Shown here: positions 52,085 to 64,000 of the stretch, piece by piece | Numbering within the stretch: position 1 is the first letter of the stretch | How the letters are laid out: each line of letters opens with the position of its first letter | Source of the DNA: Rostratula benghalensis | Lineage: Eukaryota; Chordata; Aves; Charadriiformes; Rostratulidae | DNA: 64,000 nucleotides | NCBI GenBank assembly: GCA_013399305.1 | Contig: VXAI01000020.1 | Location: forward strand, 2,794,262 to 2,858,261 | Reading direction: 5' to 3' | The notes under the pieces: model-generated | What the model was told of the DNA's origin: nothing | The model's database searches: none | What the model saw: the letters and a program-made list of their open reading frames with translations, nothing else | Program-made: the position numbers and the translations under genes

Positions 52085-54324
52085 GGTTAAGGCAATAAAG
52101 TAGACAAAAATACTTTCAAGAGCAATATTGTATTAATAAATACAGAAAATTAGAAAATAGCTTTAATTTAGAAAACAAGAGTCAATAGACTGACAAACTA
52201 ATACAGTCTTTGAAACAATTAAGAGGAGACTTGTTTGCATACAATAAGGGATTTGAAACCAATTTATCAAATGTCTTAGCATTAAGACCCTTGCATTGAC
52301 TTAAACAGGCTTCATATTTTACCTTTAAGCTCTACCAAATTTTTAGCAATAAGTGATGGCCTTATTTTCTCCACAAAAATGTTTTTAAAAGCCCCATATC
52401 TATGGGCTGAGATCTTATCCTATAGAAAGGTTTAAATTCTGTATAAAATTTTGCATTTTGGAGGCAGTGTTTTCTTCTGAAGCTCTTAGTTCTGTAACAC
52501 TGACAGGCCTTATGATACAAAAAGGAACAGCAATGTAATTGGTTTCGTCGGTGTCATTGCCTGACACCAGATAGAGCAGGGAAGATTGTAGAGACCAACT
52601 GATTCCTTTTTAAAAAAGGGCTCGGTATTTTTTTTTTTTCCTGGAGGAGAGGTAATTTGTACTGGTTGTGTTGTCAGTCATCAACGAGTTGCTACGGTGT
52701 GCAGTCAGGCTTCCAAGCAGTGTTTTGTTTTGTTTTCTATTCTTGCCTGGGTTCCCCCTTTAACCTTATCAAAGCAGTTAAATTTTTTCAACCTATCAAG
52801 CTGAGCCATGTCAGCATCTTAAGATTGTTGCTGTTGACACGGCTGAGCAAAGCTGAATTGAACTTAAAACCCCCAGGACGTCCTGCACAGCATGCCTGCT
52901 CTGTACTACCAGCACGTGCCTGATTTAAAGTGCAGACTTTTCTACCTCATTGTTGGCAAGGTAAAATGCTTTGTACCACTAATGTTATTTAAGATCTTTC
53001 TGTTGCCACAAAGACTATCCCAGTAACCTTGCACTGTATTCTGGAGATGGAAAAGAAGGACAGTGATGACATGCTTGTTTGCAGTCAAAGCAAAACAACA
53101 AAAAACCCGATCTGAAACAACAATAACAGAAAAAAACCCCATGATTCAAGTTGAGCTGTATCAGTCTATCCAAGAAAGCAGCAATAAAACAAGATTAGTT
53201 ACCTTAGAGAACAACGTGTGGCTGACAAGGCTTTCAACTACTCTCCATGAAGGCCTTGACAAGAGAATGGCTGTTTTCCAAGCTGTTAGGCACCCAAGTT
53301 ACTGCACATTTACTTGTATCGTATATGTTTTCCATTAGCAGGCACACACAGTGACAGTAATTCATGAATCACAAGAATCCTGGCCTTTACACAGTAGCAC
53401 AAAGAAGGCTGGATTTTGAGATACAGAGAACTTTAGAACTGGGTCACCAAGGTCATCAAGGGACCTTAGCCCCAGGACAACAGACAATCTTAACTACTTG
53501 TTCTGTTTACTTCAGTCCTCAAGAATATTCATCTCTCCTAACTTTTAAGTAGAGAAACAGAAGAACTCTTAGAACAGAGAATCACTGTTTACCAATGAGT
53601 CTTTGTTTACATACCCACATGCCTACATGCTTGTGTGTATATTAGTGAATGGCTATTTACAGAGTGGCCCTCAAAGAGGTGACACAGTTACTGGTGAGCT
53701 AAATTCAATGCAACTACTAGATTAGTGAAAAAATGCATAAACTTGTATAGTTGTACCCTATGAAGCAAGGGCCATTGATAGTAGAGAAAACAAATTACAT
53801 TTAAAAAATAAAGGATCAAGCCCTTATCACATTGTTTAATCTTCCTGAGGGGTGTTGGGCTACCTGAAGCTTGGCATTACCTCTGGGTGGAATTCTCTTT
53901 GGACAAAATGGAGTAACACTCTGCTTCAGCCTTAGGGTTCCTCCACTGCTAATGGCACTAGTTTGGGGACACCAAACACCTGTGGGACTAACAGAGCAGA
54001 GTTTCCTGGGGCTCTGCATATATTGGACCATCCATGGTGGGGTGCAGATAAAGAACCAATGACCACAATGCTGCACAAGCAGGAAAGACTCTTCTGCCCC
54101 TCACCCATATGTTCAGTTTGCAGACCATAAGTAACCATTAAAGAAATGAAAAGCAGCAACTTTATAGCAAACTTGATATACATTAAAATCCTATTTCTAT
54201 AACCACAGATAAAAGCCTCTCCTACAGCTTCACTCGGAAGACTTTGGGGTTTTTTATACACTTTTTAAATAGAACACTGTAGAAACCGTGTCATCTGAGG
54301 TGTGTGCAAGTTCCCCAAATGCAG

Positions 54325-54415
54325 TTAATTACCAAAAGAAATTAAAGTAATTTAATTAATTATTAAGATAATGAATTATTAATTAATGAAGTTATTTAAT
54401 TAATAATTATTTAAA
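54325..54415. repeat. TTAATTAA-rich low-complexity stretch
   Basis: About 90 bp almost entirely of A and T with recurring TTAATTAA words that can pair in many registers. Confidence 0.8.
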
Positions 54416-55441
54416 GTCCATTTAAGTTATTAAATTGTATGGGAAATAGGTATGGGAGTCTGGATTGTGTGTTTGTGCTAGAATAAACAAATTCCTATGA
54501 CTTGGGAAACAAAGACCTGAGAATCGGGCAAGGAAAAATCTGCCTGTTCTCTGACACCGTGAAAATAAATGGTATGAAATCTCAGACAACAAACTCAAAA
54601 ATGGAGTTAGTAGTAGAGAAAACTTTAACATAAATCAGAAAACAAGTAATGATTAACAGAACAAGATTTAAGGTAGATCTGAAGATCACTTCAGAAATGG
54701 GAAATCTCAGCCTGTGTGAAAGAGCATTGTAATACCAGAGAACCATTGCAGGCAATAGCTACTGTAATGTCATCATCTTATTATCAATAAAAAAGGCTGG
54801 CGATATGGAACAATTTGTTCATCTCTCAAATTATTACTTACTGGAGCATTCTGATTTCAGAACTGGATTTAAAAAGCATTTCAGATCTATATGTTATTTT
54901 CTTTTACCTAAAAATCACTGTTTAATCATGTTTCATTGTGCTTTTATTCAGAGTAAAAGAGAGCACATTTTGCCTCTTTCAGGGAGCATCCACCAAAAAA
55001 AAGGTTCAAGTACAACTCTATGAACTTGTATAGATGCCTATGATTTGGAAAATTATTTTATTTGTATCTACAATAAGATTCATAGATGGTGATTATTCTG
55101 GAATCCACTTGTAGGAAATTTTATAATAATAAAAAATACATTGAGTTTATAAACTTTCTTGTTGTCCCTCCCTTACTTACTTAACCAGAGCAGGAAGCCA
55201 GTCAAAAGTGGTGAAGATTTGCAATTTATCCCTGACTGCAAAGACAGTGATTTCCTTAGTAGTCACTTGTTGGGAGTTCAGATTAGAGGCAACAATAACA
55301 GATTCACTATCCCTCCTTTTTTTTGTTCAGCTGTAATTCTGAGCTATAAAATACACCTCAATCTAAAATCACTGCCAATGCACTCTCTGCCAGGCTTTTC
55401 TGTGTGATGTGGAAGTGAATCAAAACAACTGGAATGAACAC

Positions 55442-55478
55442 AAAAGGCAAAGGGAAAAAAAAGAAAAGGAAGAAAAAT
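55442..55478 (+). repeat. Purine-rich tract
   Basis: Nearly pure A/G for more than 30 bases, with A8 flanked by GGG and GG. Confidence 0.75.
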
Positions 55479-57741
55479 ATCAGTCATAAAATGAAAAGTT
55501 TCAGTCCATAATTCACCTAGAATTTGTGGAAAATTAGTACCAGGAGAAACTCCATGTGAGTACCTCAGAAAAAGAAGCATGAATGTTTTTTTAAATCCAA
55601 AATTACAGGAGTAAGCAGTTGTGTATTTTTTCCCTACAAAAAGCTGAAGTGTCGCTTGGTGTACCAAAATGGTGTGTGACTTGCACAGAGGTAAGGTTAG
55701 CAGCCAAAGGAATCTGAGGGAGTGGCATCTGTCAGGTAGATCTGCTCCTGGGTGTTTCCTGGGATTACAGTAAATTAACATGATTTAGAGAGAATTTCTG
55801 GAGGAAAAGGAGGAAAAGTAACCAGACAAATTGATACACCCCAGTAGTTTCTCATATTTAATCAAATGTTTTGGTCAGACACACATCTAATGTTTGCTCC
55901 TGGTAGCGGTACTTCCTGACTGGTGACTTGGAGGGCAGGAGGTGGTTGCCTGAAGGAGATGATATTGTCACAAATGCTAACAAAACCCACGCAAATTCAC
56001 CTTTCCACACTCAGACTCCCAAATCAATGTCCTAACATAGTACATCTCATCCTTCTTTTTCCCACGAAGCCTCTTTAGTACTCAGCTACCAAGAGCTGAT
56101 GAAAGGCAACACCTCAGCATTACTCTATTCATTATGTAATTAATCTGTCATGGAGAAAAAGCAAGTGAGTCAATGTGGTTTGAGCAGAGTATGCTCTTCT
56201 ACTGCAATATCATCTCAGGAGTCTCTATATCATTTTTCAACAAGAGTGAAATGGAAGGACTGGTAAAACACAAGCATGGTCTGTCACACATGAAGTTTTT
56301 ACACCTGTCCCACATACAAATAACTGAAAATAAGCTTACCTATCTTGAGGACTATTAATAAAAAGAAAATTTTGCACCTTTCTCTTTAAAGGCACTGCTT
56401 GTGGAATATTTTGGATTTTTATAAGGTTTTACTGTTCTTCTTCCTGCATATATTAAGAACGTTTTATTAAGGTATTTTCTAGCTTGCTGCAATGGGTGAA
56501 GAGATCAAAGGAGGACAGTATATAGTAGCCTTGTGTCCTGAAGTGAAATTATGATTCAGTTATTAGCTCTGCTACTCAGAAGCATACATGAACTAATGCA
56601 GCATCTATCCACTTTGCCTTATCTATTGTGACAAGCCTCCGGGGTGCTGATCCACATGAAACTCATTTCATATCTCATTCATTGAGTGCCTGCGATTTGA
56701 AATACCTTTCTGCTCTTCTAGGTTTCAATAAGCTAGACTGTACAGACTCATTGCCAACAGAAAGGAAGAAAGTAAACTTCTCCATAGGGATGGTGCTTTC
56801 AAATTTCCTGTGATATCACTGGAGATGCACTGACATTCATCTCAGGAGTTGTGCTCACTGTACCTAGGACAAGGTTGACTTTTCAGTCATACTTTTCAGA
56901 CCAATAGAAATCTATTTTATTATACTCTGGATAATAATGAAGCTTATATCATATAAAGTAAGAGATAGAAAAGATTATATTCAATATAAGATGTATGACA
57001 ATGAAATCTTTTACCCTCCCATTGACTAAAAATGCCCACGCTCCTCTTTAAGAAAGTGGAGCCATTTAGCAATTGCTAGTTTATACTTAAGTGCAAGTTT
57101 TACTGATGAAAACAGTGCAAGCAAAGACTCCTCTCTTTGTCCAGAACATTATTTTTCATATTTGGTAGGTAAAAACCCATCAGAGAGGAAAAATATTGCT
57201 AGAAACATTGGTGGTTTCCTTCAGTCAGAAAAAGCATCATCAACAAAAACATTTCCCCTCCTCTTTTCCTTCCCCCTCAAACAAGTGACCAAAACTGTCA
57301 CTGCTGGGACACACAAACCAACACTTCCAGTGACCTAGAGACCTAAAGGAAATGGGGAATTGGGGTGTTTCCCTATCTGTGCAAATAAATGAATGGCTGT
57401 CAGAGGCCAAAGTGTGAGCTACTGTATTTTTTAAGCAGTATTACTAATATGTCAACTGGGATAAGACTTAGTGCTAGGGATCTCACCTACAAAAGAATAT
57501 CCACCCAAAAAAGGACTGAGATGAAAGTTAGTCACCTTCTCACAGGAGGCTGCTGTGTTTTTCAGGTTCTTGTGTGTTTTGTCCACCAGAAATTGTCCTC
57601 AGGAGTGGGGGCAGAGCTCACATCACCCCATGTTGAGACTCACATACAGGATAGAGAATCAGATTTACTCTTGGTAATTTTGCCTCAATTAATCTTTTAA
57701 AATATATTCACTTATTTGGTCCAGTTATCTCTTCAGTAAAC

Positions 57742-57768
57742 AAATACCAAAATACCAAAAATACCAAA
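57742..57768 (+). repeat. ATACCAAA tandem repeat, three units
   Basis: Three ATACCAA units separated by one or two extra A residues. Confidence 0.85.
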
Positions 57769-58869
57769 GGAATTACTGCCAGTCTGTAGCCTGCAATGCC
57801 ATAACTCCCAGGTATGCAGTGTTTTCAGCTGGGGGACTGACACAAACAAGTAGAATTAAATGTAATAGAAAAGGGTATTTCATAAAAGCTGGATCCTGAC
57901 ATTATTAAAGGATTGCAGTGGCAGTCTTAAGATAGTCAGTAACAAGAAGGAAGTAAACTTTGTTCTCTGCAAACAGGTTTTCCTTTCACACCTTCAGCCT
58001 GAGTATTTGGCCATAGGATGAGAGGAGGAGGAGGTTTCATGGTCACAAGGTACTGGCTGCGTCCCATCATACAGGAGCCACACAAGCGAAAAGAAGTGCT
58101 GTCAACCCCTGATTCACATTTGAATTCTCCTAAGCTTGTTAAAGCAGAGGAGCAATATCACCCCACTTCCCCAAACTCCTGTCCACATGTTCATGATCCC
58201 AGTCATACAGGCCAGTATGTATGTGCTTGGAGAGGTTCTCCCCTGTGTTCAAAATCTGAAGTCTCCGGTGCAGCTAGCCTGCTGGTCTGTGACTTCATGT
58301 CCTAGGTGTCTCTTCCCCATCACGTCTTCCCTTTCTTCTGCTCCCAGTTTTTTCCCATACACTCCCATACCCATAGTGCCCCTCCAGGGTCTTGCCCTCC
58401 ACATAGCACTTCAGATCCTTACAGGGTCCGTGGCTGCCACCGATACCTCCCCAGCCAGGGAGCGATGCCCTTCTCCACTCACTTGCTGAGCAAAAAAAAA
58501 CCCTGCAGAGGACAACCTGAATTTAGACATGCAGTGACTTAGAGAAACAGCTTGCCAACAGGCACCGAGTCTGCTGCAGTGCCCATGAAGACTGGACCCT
58601 CACTTGGATCTGTCCCCTCATCCCCTGAAATTAGCCTGGGTGCTCAACATCTAGGAGAGGTATAGATGGAAAGCAAGACCAGAGCCCTTCTTTCCTTAGG
58701 AAAGCAGGCCAAAAGTAATCCCTAAGGCACCATACAGTATAATAAGCAAAATCATATCAGTGAAGCAATTTTCTTCAGCTGAATAATCAGTGCTCAGACT
58801 AAACCTGCAAGTAGCAGTAACACAGCTGGAAAAATGTGATTTCTCTGATGTGGTATTCTACAATCCTAA

Positions 58870-58985
58870 AAATAAAACATATTCTGAATATTTTTTTAAA
58901 TTCTTATAAAAAAAATTTAAATGGTTGTGAATTTAATTTTTCCTTATTTTTAATATCAATAAGTATTCAATTAAATCCCACCAGG
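58870..58985. repeat. AT-rich low-complexity stretch
   Basis: About 115 bp of mainly A and T with T7 and A8 runs. Confidence 0.65.
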
Positions 58986-60324
58986 CAGCTTTTTTACTTG
59001 CAATATGCTGTAATATAAGTAATTGTAACATTCACAACGTCATCTCAAATAATGTGTTCTATTTTTTAAATAAGAGTTATCAAAGTAATCTTACCAAAAT
59101 GAAACAGAAAACACCAATTTACGTCTTTGGTCTAAATCGACATGCACTCATGAGTTCTTGGCAGATTTTTCTCATTTCATCATGTGTAATTTCTTCAATG
59201 GTTCCTAAATTACAAAATACAAAACACTGGGGACTCTACAAATAAACAAAAGAACTTAACAAAACCACGGGACTCTCTTTTAGACAACAGCGTTCCCACA
59301 AGTATCATTTGCTGCTTAAGACAGCTTTATGTTTCTCAATCTCTATAATGTTTGTTCACCCACACATATTCTGTTTTCTGGTGCTGGTTTTATAAATCAG
59401 TGGTAGGTCTTGAAAACACTCCCTTTCCATTGAACAAGTTGTACCAAGAGATTATACCCTATATCCCTGTGTCTTGCAGTTATTTTGTTTAAAGTGTTCT
59501 TCCAGTTGCTAGCATACATACACAGGATAATGTGCAATTCATTATAGGCAACATTTTTTTCTTTGATGCTGAGCTTATGAACTAATTTAAATATTGGTTA
59601 CCCTTATAACAAAACACAAGATTTGCTCCCTGTGCAGTCATGTTTTCTTCAGGAAACGGCAGTGAATCAGCATGAAAGTATAGTACAATCTTTCAAAAAC
59701 CCACAGTTATTGAATATAACTTGTTTTTAAGACATTTGCTGACATAATATGCAACATCTAAGCAGCTAACAGCAGTGAAATGAACAGTTAAGCAAATTAT
59801 TATTGTTAAAGATTATCTATCGTTACTGAATTTTTTGATGTATATACAACATAAATGTGATTCTATACTGAAATACCATGACATTTCCTTCAGTGTGGTA
59901 CACAAAATAATACTCCCTCAAAATGTACTTTGAATTGGGGAACATCTAGTAACTGTTTCTTCAACTGACAGTATAAATTGTACAAAAACATATGCAAATA
60001 TTATTTTAAGCACTTCACTAAGAAGGTGTGCTCCATCTGTTTCTAATAAATTTAGATCCTTGGGCGAGGCAGATAAACATGGTCATTTCTCTGCATACTG
60101 TATATTTACCTTCAGAGATTACACTCTGGTCCTAATAACAGGGTTGTGCTGTGACAAAGACTTGTCCTGTACTTTTCAGCCCCGTGTTTTTGTACTTTTG
60201 TGTTTCTTTTATGACAAACATATCAGATAAATCCATCAGTACTTAGGCTTATTTTCACCTGACATTTTTATGTTTTAGTATTTGTCAGGGGGTTTTTAGC
60301 CTTTGAACTGAAAATATACTGCAT

Positions 60325-60348
60325 AAAAAAAAAGGGGGGAGGGGGGGG
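60325..60348 (+). repeat. A9G6AG8 tract
   Basis: Nine A are followed by six G, one A and eight G. The plus strand could form a G-quadruplex by splitting the runs. The tract is unstable and error-prone. Confidence 0.85.
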
Positions 60349-62673
60349 AATAGTTGTCACACACCTGTAAATGCAATATCCCAGCCATTGTACAACCCTC
60401 TGAGTCATAGTTTCTTAAAGTCCTGAGCTTTTCCCTTGTATGGAATCTTTTCCTCCATCTTGTTCAAAGTGCGTTACCTGACAATATAGGAAATAATGTT
60501 TATCCCCATTTTTCAGGCTAGAGTAAGCTGCTTTCTTTAAACACTGCATAAAAGGACTGCCATTTAACGTGGGAGGCGATCTACCTTTTAAATCAGCTGA
60601 GCACAGAACAGAGAAAGCTAGGTGCACTAAGGCAGATTAAGATAAGCTAAAAGGCAATTAACCTTACCCAAAAAAGGGCTGCAATACCAGTAATAAACTG
60701 TGGAATTCGTTAATCTGAGGGAACCTGGACAATATTTTTTGTGCTCTTTCTAATTCGGTTGAATTCTATGGTATGCTGTATTCTGGGTTACATTAACCCA
60801 AATATTCAGCAGCCTGTTTCTAGTTCTGCCATAGCTTTCCTACAACCTCTGCTTTTAGTCATTCACATATAAATGAAGGAGGTACTTTGAAGAACCACTG
60901 AGAACTTCATCACCTATTCTGGGAATATCCTCCTCTTTGTCAAGCACCCCTGACTCAGCGGTTAGCATCTAGGGTTTTCTTCTTCCTTAACTGTTTAACT
61001 GGTATTTCAGAGACTGACGATAACTTCATCATTTCCACCTTTGAAATTGCTCCTTCTACAAGGAAGAAAGACCATTCTTCTGAAAGAGAGACCATTCTAA
61101 TGGAAGTAAGACTGCATTGGAAACTGTGCATTCAAAGATCCAGATTTCCTAGAGCTCTGGTTAGTTCAAATGAGACTAAGGCACAGAAGTCAAAGTGCAG
61201 GCGCTGAGTCCCATGTGCAGGCCAGAAAGTAGAGCTCTGACATCAGCACAGTAAAGCTGGGCTGATTCCCCACAGATAGTATGGGCATTGGGAGGAGCTA
61301 GAAAGTTAGTCCTGGAAAGACTGAAGAGACAGCTACCTGGGTTTCCTTATGAAACAAAGGAGTTTGTAAAACAGAACTGGCTTTTTATATTTGAAAGCCA
61401 TCAAACAGGAAGATAGAATCAAGCAAGACAATTAGCAAAGCTTCAAGTGTTCATCTCTGTTCACTGCCATCTTCCATTTTGTCCCCCACTCTTGATTGTG
61501 GGGTAAGGGATTTTCTGATGCACTCCAGAGTTCAGAATGATGCACAGGGGCTCGCAGGGGAGAAACCTTTATCACCAACATGAGAGGAACTGTGCTGTTA
61601 AACAGCACCTTCCTGACTCCTGGGGAGAAGAAATCTGTTCTCCTCCTTGCAGCTACAATTCAGGGGAAAAAAGTCTCCAAAGAAAGCTTCTTAGCAACAT
61701 CATGCCTTTGAAATGTGACAGCGACAATATTGAAATAGGGTGCATTGTGCTCTCTATTTACTGCCTAACTCGGCTCCTGGCCTGATGGGTCTCTGCTCTA
61801 CAGTGCAACTGGGCAGCACCCAAACTGGCTACGTGAAGCTGGCTTGCAGTCTGTCTAAGACAGCATGGGGCTTTGCTGAGATTTTTTGCCATTATCCTGC
61901 AACCAGACTTCTCCTAATACCATGCATGCAGTGCAGACATACCTTTTAAATCTCTGGATTTGAACAGAACACACGCTCGAGAAGAAAACTCTTCACCGGA
62001 GAACATTTTCAGAATCAATGTCAGAACCATCTCAATCTACTGTAAATTCCTTGTTAGGGGACTAAAAGGAGTGTTAGAGCCAGGCACAACCTTTTGTGTG
62101 GAGTGTCACAAACAGTGACAAGGCTGTCATTCCCAGGAACGAGCTTTGCACCCTACTGGCCACTGTGCAAAAGACGCAGCTGTAGTCACTATCGACCACT
62201 ACCGCTGAACGTTGTGGTTTTTCTCCCTTATTATGGTGGCACACCGTTCTCAGCATGGGCTGTGTGCACTGACCCAATTCTTACATGCAGACTTGAAAGC
62301 AGGTAAAACAAGATGCAAGACTTATATTAGCAGAAGGAGACGGCGTGATCCCAATTATTTTAATACTTCAACATGTGCTGTCATCCCTAGTCTAAACAGC
62401 AAACACAAAAAGGCAGACAGTCCTGAACCAAAACGTATGCTCCCTGCTGTATGAGAGCTATAGCAGAGATGTGGATTTGTTTGTCTCCAACTTAACAACA
62501 CCCCAGAGGACAGTTTTGTATTCAACACTAAGAAATATCAGCATAACCGATGCGTTTCGCCTTTAGCATTACCGAGTTCCTTCAAAGTCTGCTCTGGCCC
62601 TGATTTTCCAGTGTGATCAGCTGCTCTGAGTCAGTGTCTTGAAAAAGCAGGACCCAAAATTATTGTAATTCTA

Positions 62674-62700
62674 GGGTTTTGGGGTTTTGGGGTTTTTTTT
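62674..62700 (+). repeat. G3T4G4T4G4T8 tract
   Basis: Regular alternation of G and T runs with a GGGGTTTT unit. It has three G runs, so one molecule alone falls one short of a canonical quadruplex. Confidence 0.85.
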
Positions 62701-64000
62701 CAGATTTGAATATATGCAAGGCATAATGTGGCCAGGGAAACTTAATTAGCTAAGTTCACAAATTAATTGTTCAGATTAAATTGCTTGTATCTATCTAGCA
62801 CTGTGATATTTATTTATAGAGTAATTATTATCGAATGTCTGAGATAAAAGCTTTTAGACGAAAAGTGCTGTTATCATTTGAATGCATATTTATATATTTC
62901 AAACCCCAAACCTCCAACTATGCTGAGAAAACATTTAAAGTCACAGTAAGGCTCAAAACAAAGGAAATAAATAAAACATTACAGTTGAATATGCTGTCAT
63001 GAGATCGTGAGCTCCTTGGAGCAAAAGCTTTCCTCCTTATGAAGAATATAGTGAAGTGTCTAGCACACAGTGGGTATTACTCAAAATAATTATTATCCTC
63101 TTATTGTAAAAACTTCACATAACATTTTCTGTCATTTTTTTCTTTTTTTTTTACAGAATTTCACTTTTTGAAAGATTTATGTCAGGCCCCAAGGGCTGTA
63201 AGGGAGCCCAGGAGCAATTCTGAGGCTCATGTTTTTAAACCTTTGGGGAGGTCTTGGTGCAAAGCCACTGGAATATAGAGGTGGAAAATGCTGAGCAGGT
63301 TTTTGTTTTGGTCTGTATAAGTTATGGCACAGACATCACTGGCCTTTACTCATAATTATATAAGTATTTGGGGGATTTTCTTACTGTATTTCACTGTATT
63401 TAATTTTCTGAACTCCTGCCCAATATTCCTCAAGGATTCCCTGTTGGTTTTTTTCCTCACTTCAAAAATAAAATTTTCATCTGCATGGAACAGTCCTCTA
63501 CAGGATGACTCTAACATTGTCAAAAATGTGGTAGTATAAGGACTAGGCTTTTAAAGGTATTTGGGAATCTATCTCCCAAAGAGTTAAGGACAAATTAGAC
63601 AGTTAGCTATTTTGAGAATCTTGGTCCAAATCTTGATGCTTTCAGAAGTGTTTACTGCATGCTGACTTCCAGTGAAGACTAAGGAAAAACTTATTTCAGT
63701 TTGAGGAGCTATTCTTAAAGCCAAAACACAACTCAGAGAATTCCCAAGGGGCTGCAGACTATGGGAATTTCTGGAGGGATGTTTTCTCCTTAGTACATAA
63801 CTCTCCACATTTGTAGATATGGAACCTCATGAGTTGAGATGGTCTTGAGCTTCAGCAGCTGTCTCTGGCTTTTTGATATTTTTCAATCACCTCTCATATA
63901 ATGTAATATTTTCTCAGTGCTTGGAATTCCAACTGGATCACACAAATCCGTGCAGTCAAATGGTTACATATTTCAATGCACCTAAACAAAGTCACTGATG

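Larger units (their letters stand above)
49758..64000. other. Long unique AT-rich non-coding stretch
   Basis: No gene, RNA gene or nameable transposon is seen over about 14 kb. The longest frame, 55344-55781 minus (145 codons), has no recognisable domain. Overlapping plus frames at 58018-58542 lie in a pyrimidine-rich, locally GC-richer patch and are probably a composition effect. Candidate conserved DNA is discussed at 62131-62586 and 62690-63130. Confidence 0.5.

Noticed and set aside
53400..53520. Possible SINE or CR1 remnant around actgggtcaccaaggtcatc
   Set aside because: The resemblance is a few words only, with no tail or ordered match.
55344..55781. 145-codon minus-strand frame
   Set aside because: The hydrophobic and phenylalanine-rich composition comes from T/A-rich sequence. 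No recognisable protein family.
58018..58542. Three overlapping plus-strand frames in a GC-richer patch
   Set aside because: Several frames open at once points to pyrimidine-rich composition rather than coding selection. No domain is seen.
1..64000. CRISPR arrays, operons, prokaryotic ribosome-binding sites, and intact endogenous retroviruses
   Set aside because: No regularly spaced direct repeats, no dense gene layout, and no paired LTRs or gag/pol frames are visible. The DNA is vertebrate in character.

Overview
The window looks like nuclear DNA of a bird: AT-rich, mostly non-coding, with CR1 (Chicken Repeat 1) LINE fragments as the only mobile elements I can name. The avian assignment rests on the CR1 3' ends, which carry the clade's octamer tail (ATTCTATG/ATTCTATGAT type), and on remnants of CR1 ORF2. 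I cannot name the species or chromosome. I recognise no protein-coding gene, exon, tRNA, rRNA or snRNA. The open reading frames are short (longest about 155 codons), overlap in several frames and show no known domain. The longest is antisense to a CR1 copy. The window is best read as a gene desert or the inside of a very large intron.

Layout: 1-3394 is unique AT-rich DNA. A minus-strand CR1 lies at 3395-4212. The stretch 4213-11297 is unique apart from a striking inverted repeat (arms 7493-7591 and 8886-8983, about 95% identical). An old minus-strand CR1 lies at about 11298-12200, and a minus-strand CR1 with an internal deletion at 13557-13990. The stretch 13991-26726 is unique, with simple repeats, a perfect 12-bp-arm palindrome (23931-23955) and homopolymers. 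A comparatively well-preserved minus-strand CR1 lies at 26727-27097. The stretch 27098-39439 is unique and holds the best candidate regulatory element (about 28480-28830), where CpG is retained and motifs for developmental transcription factors cluster. A decayed minus-strand CR1 lies at 39440-40400. The stretch 40401-47956 holds two diverged copies of one sequence (41301-41490 and 43161-43370). Plus-strand CR1 pieces lie at 47957-48508 and 49684-49757. The remainder to 64000 is unique, with AT-rich and G-rich low-complexity tracts.

No genes act together here. Any function is most likely cis-regulatory or structural, and those calls are low-confidence inferences needing cross-species alignment. 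The most distinctive unexplained structures are the inverted repeat near 7.5/8.9 kb, the diverged duplicate near 41.3/43.2 kb and the CpG-retaining segment near 28.6 kb.
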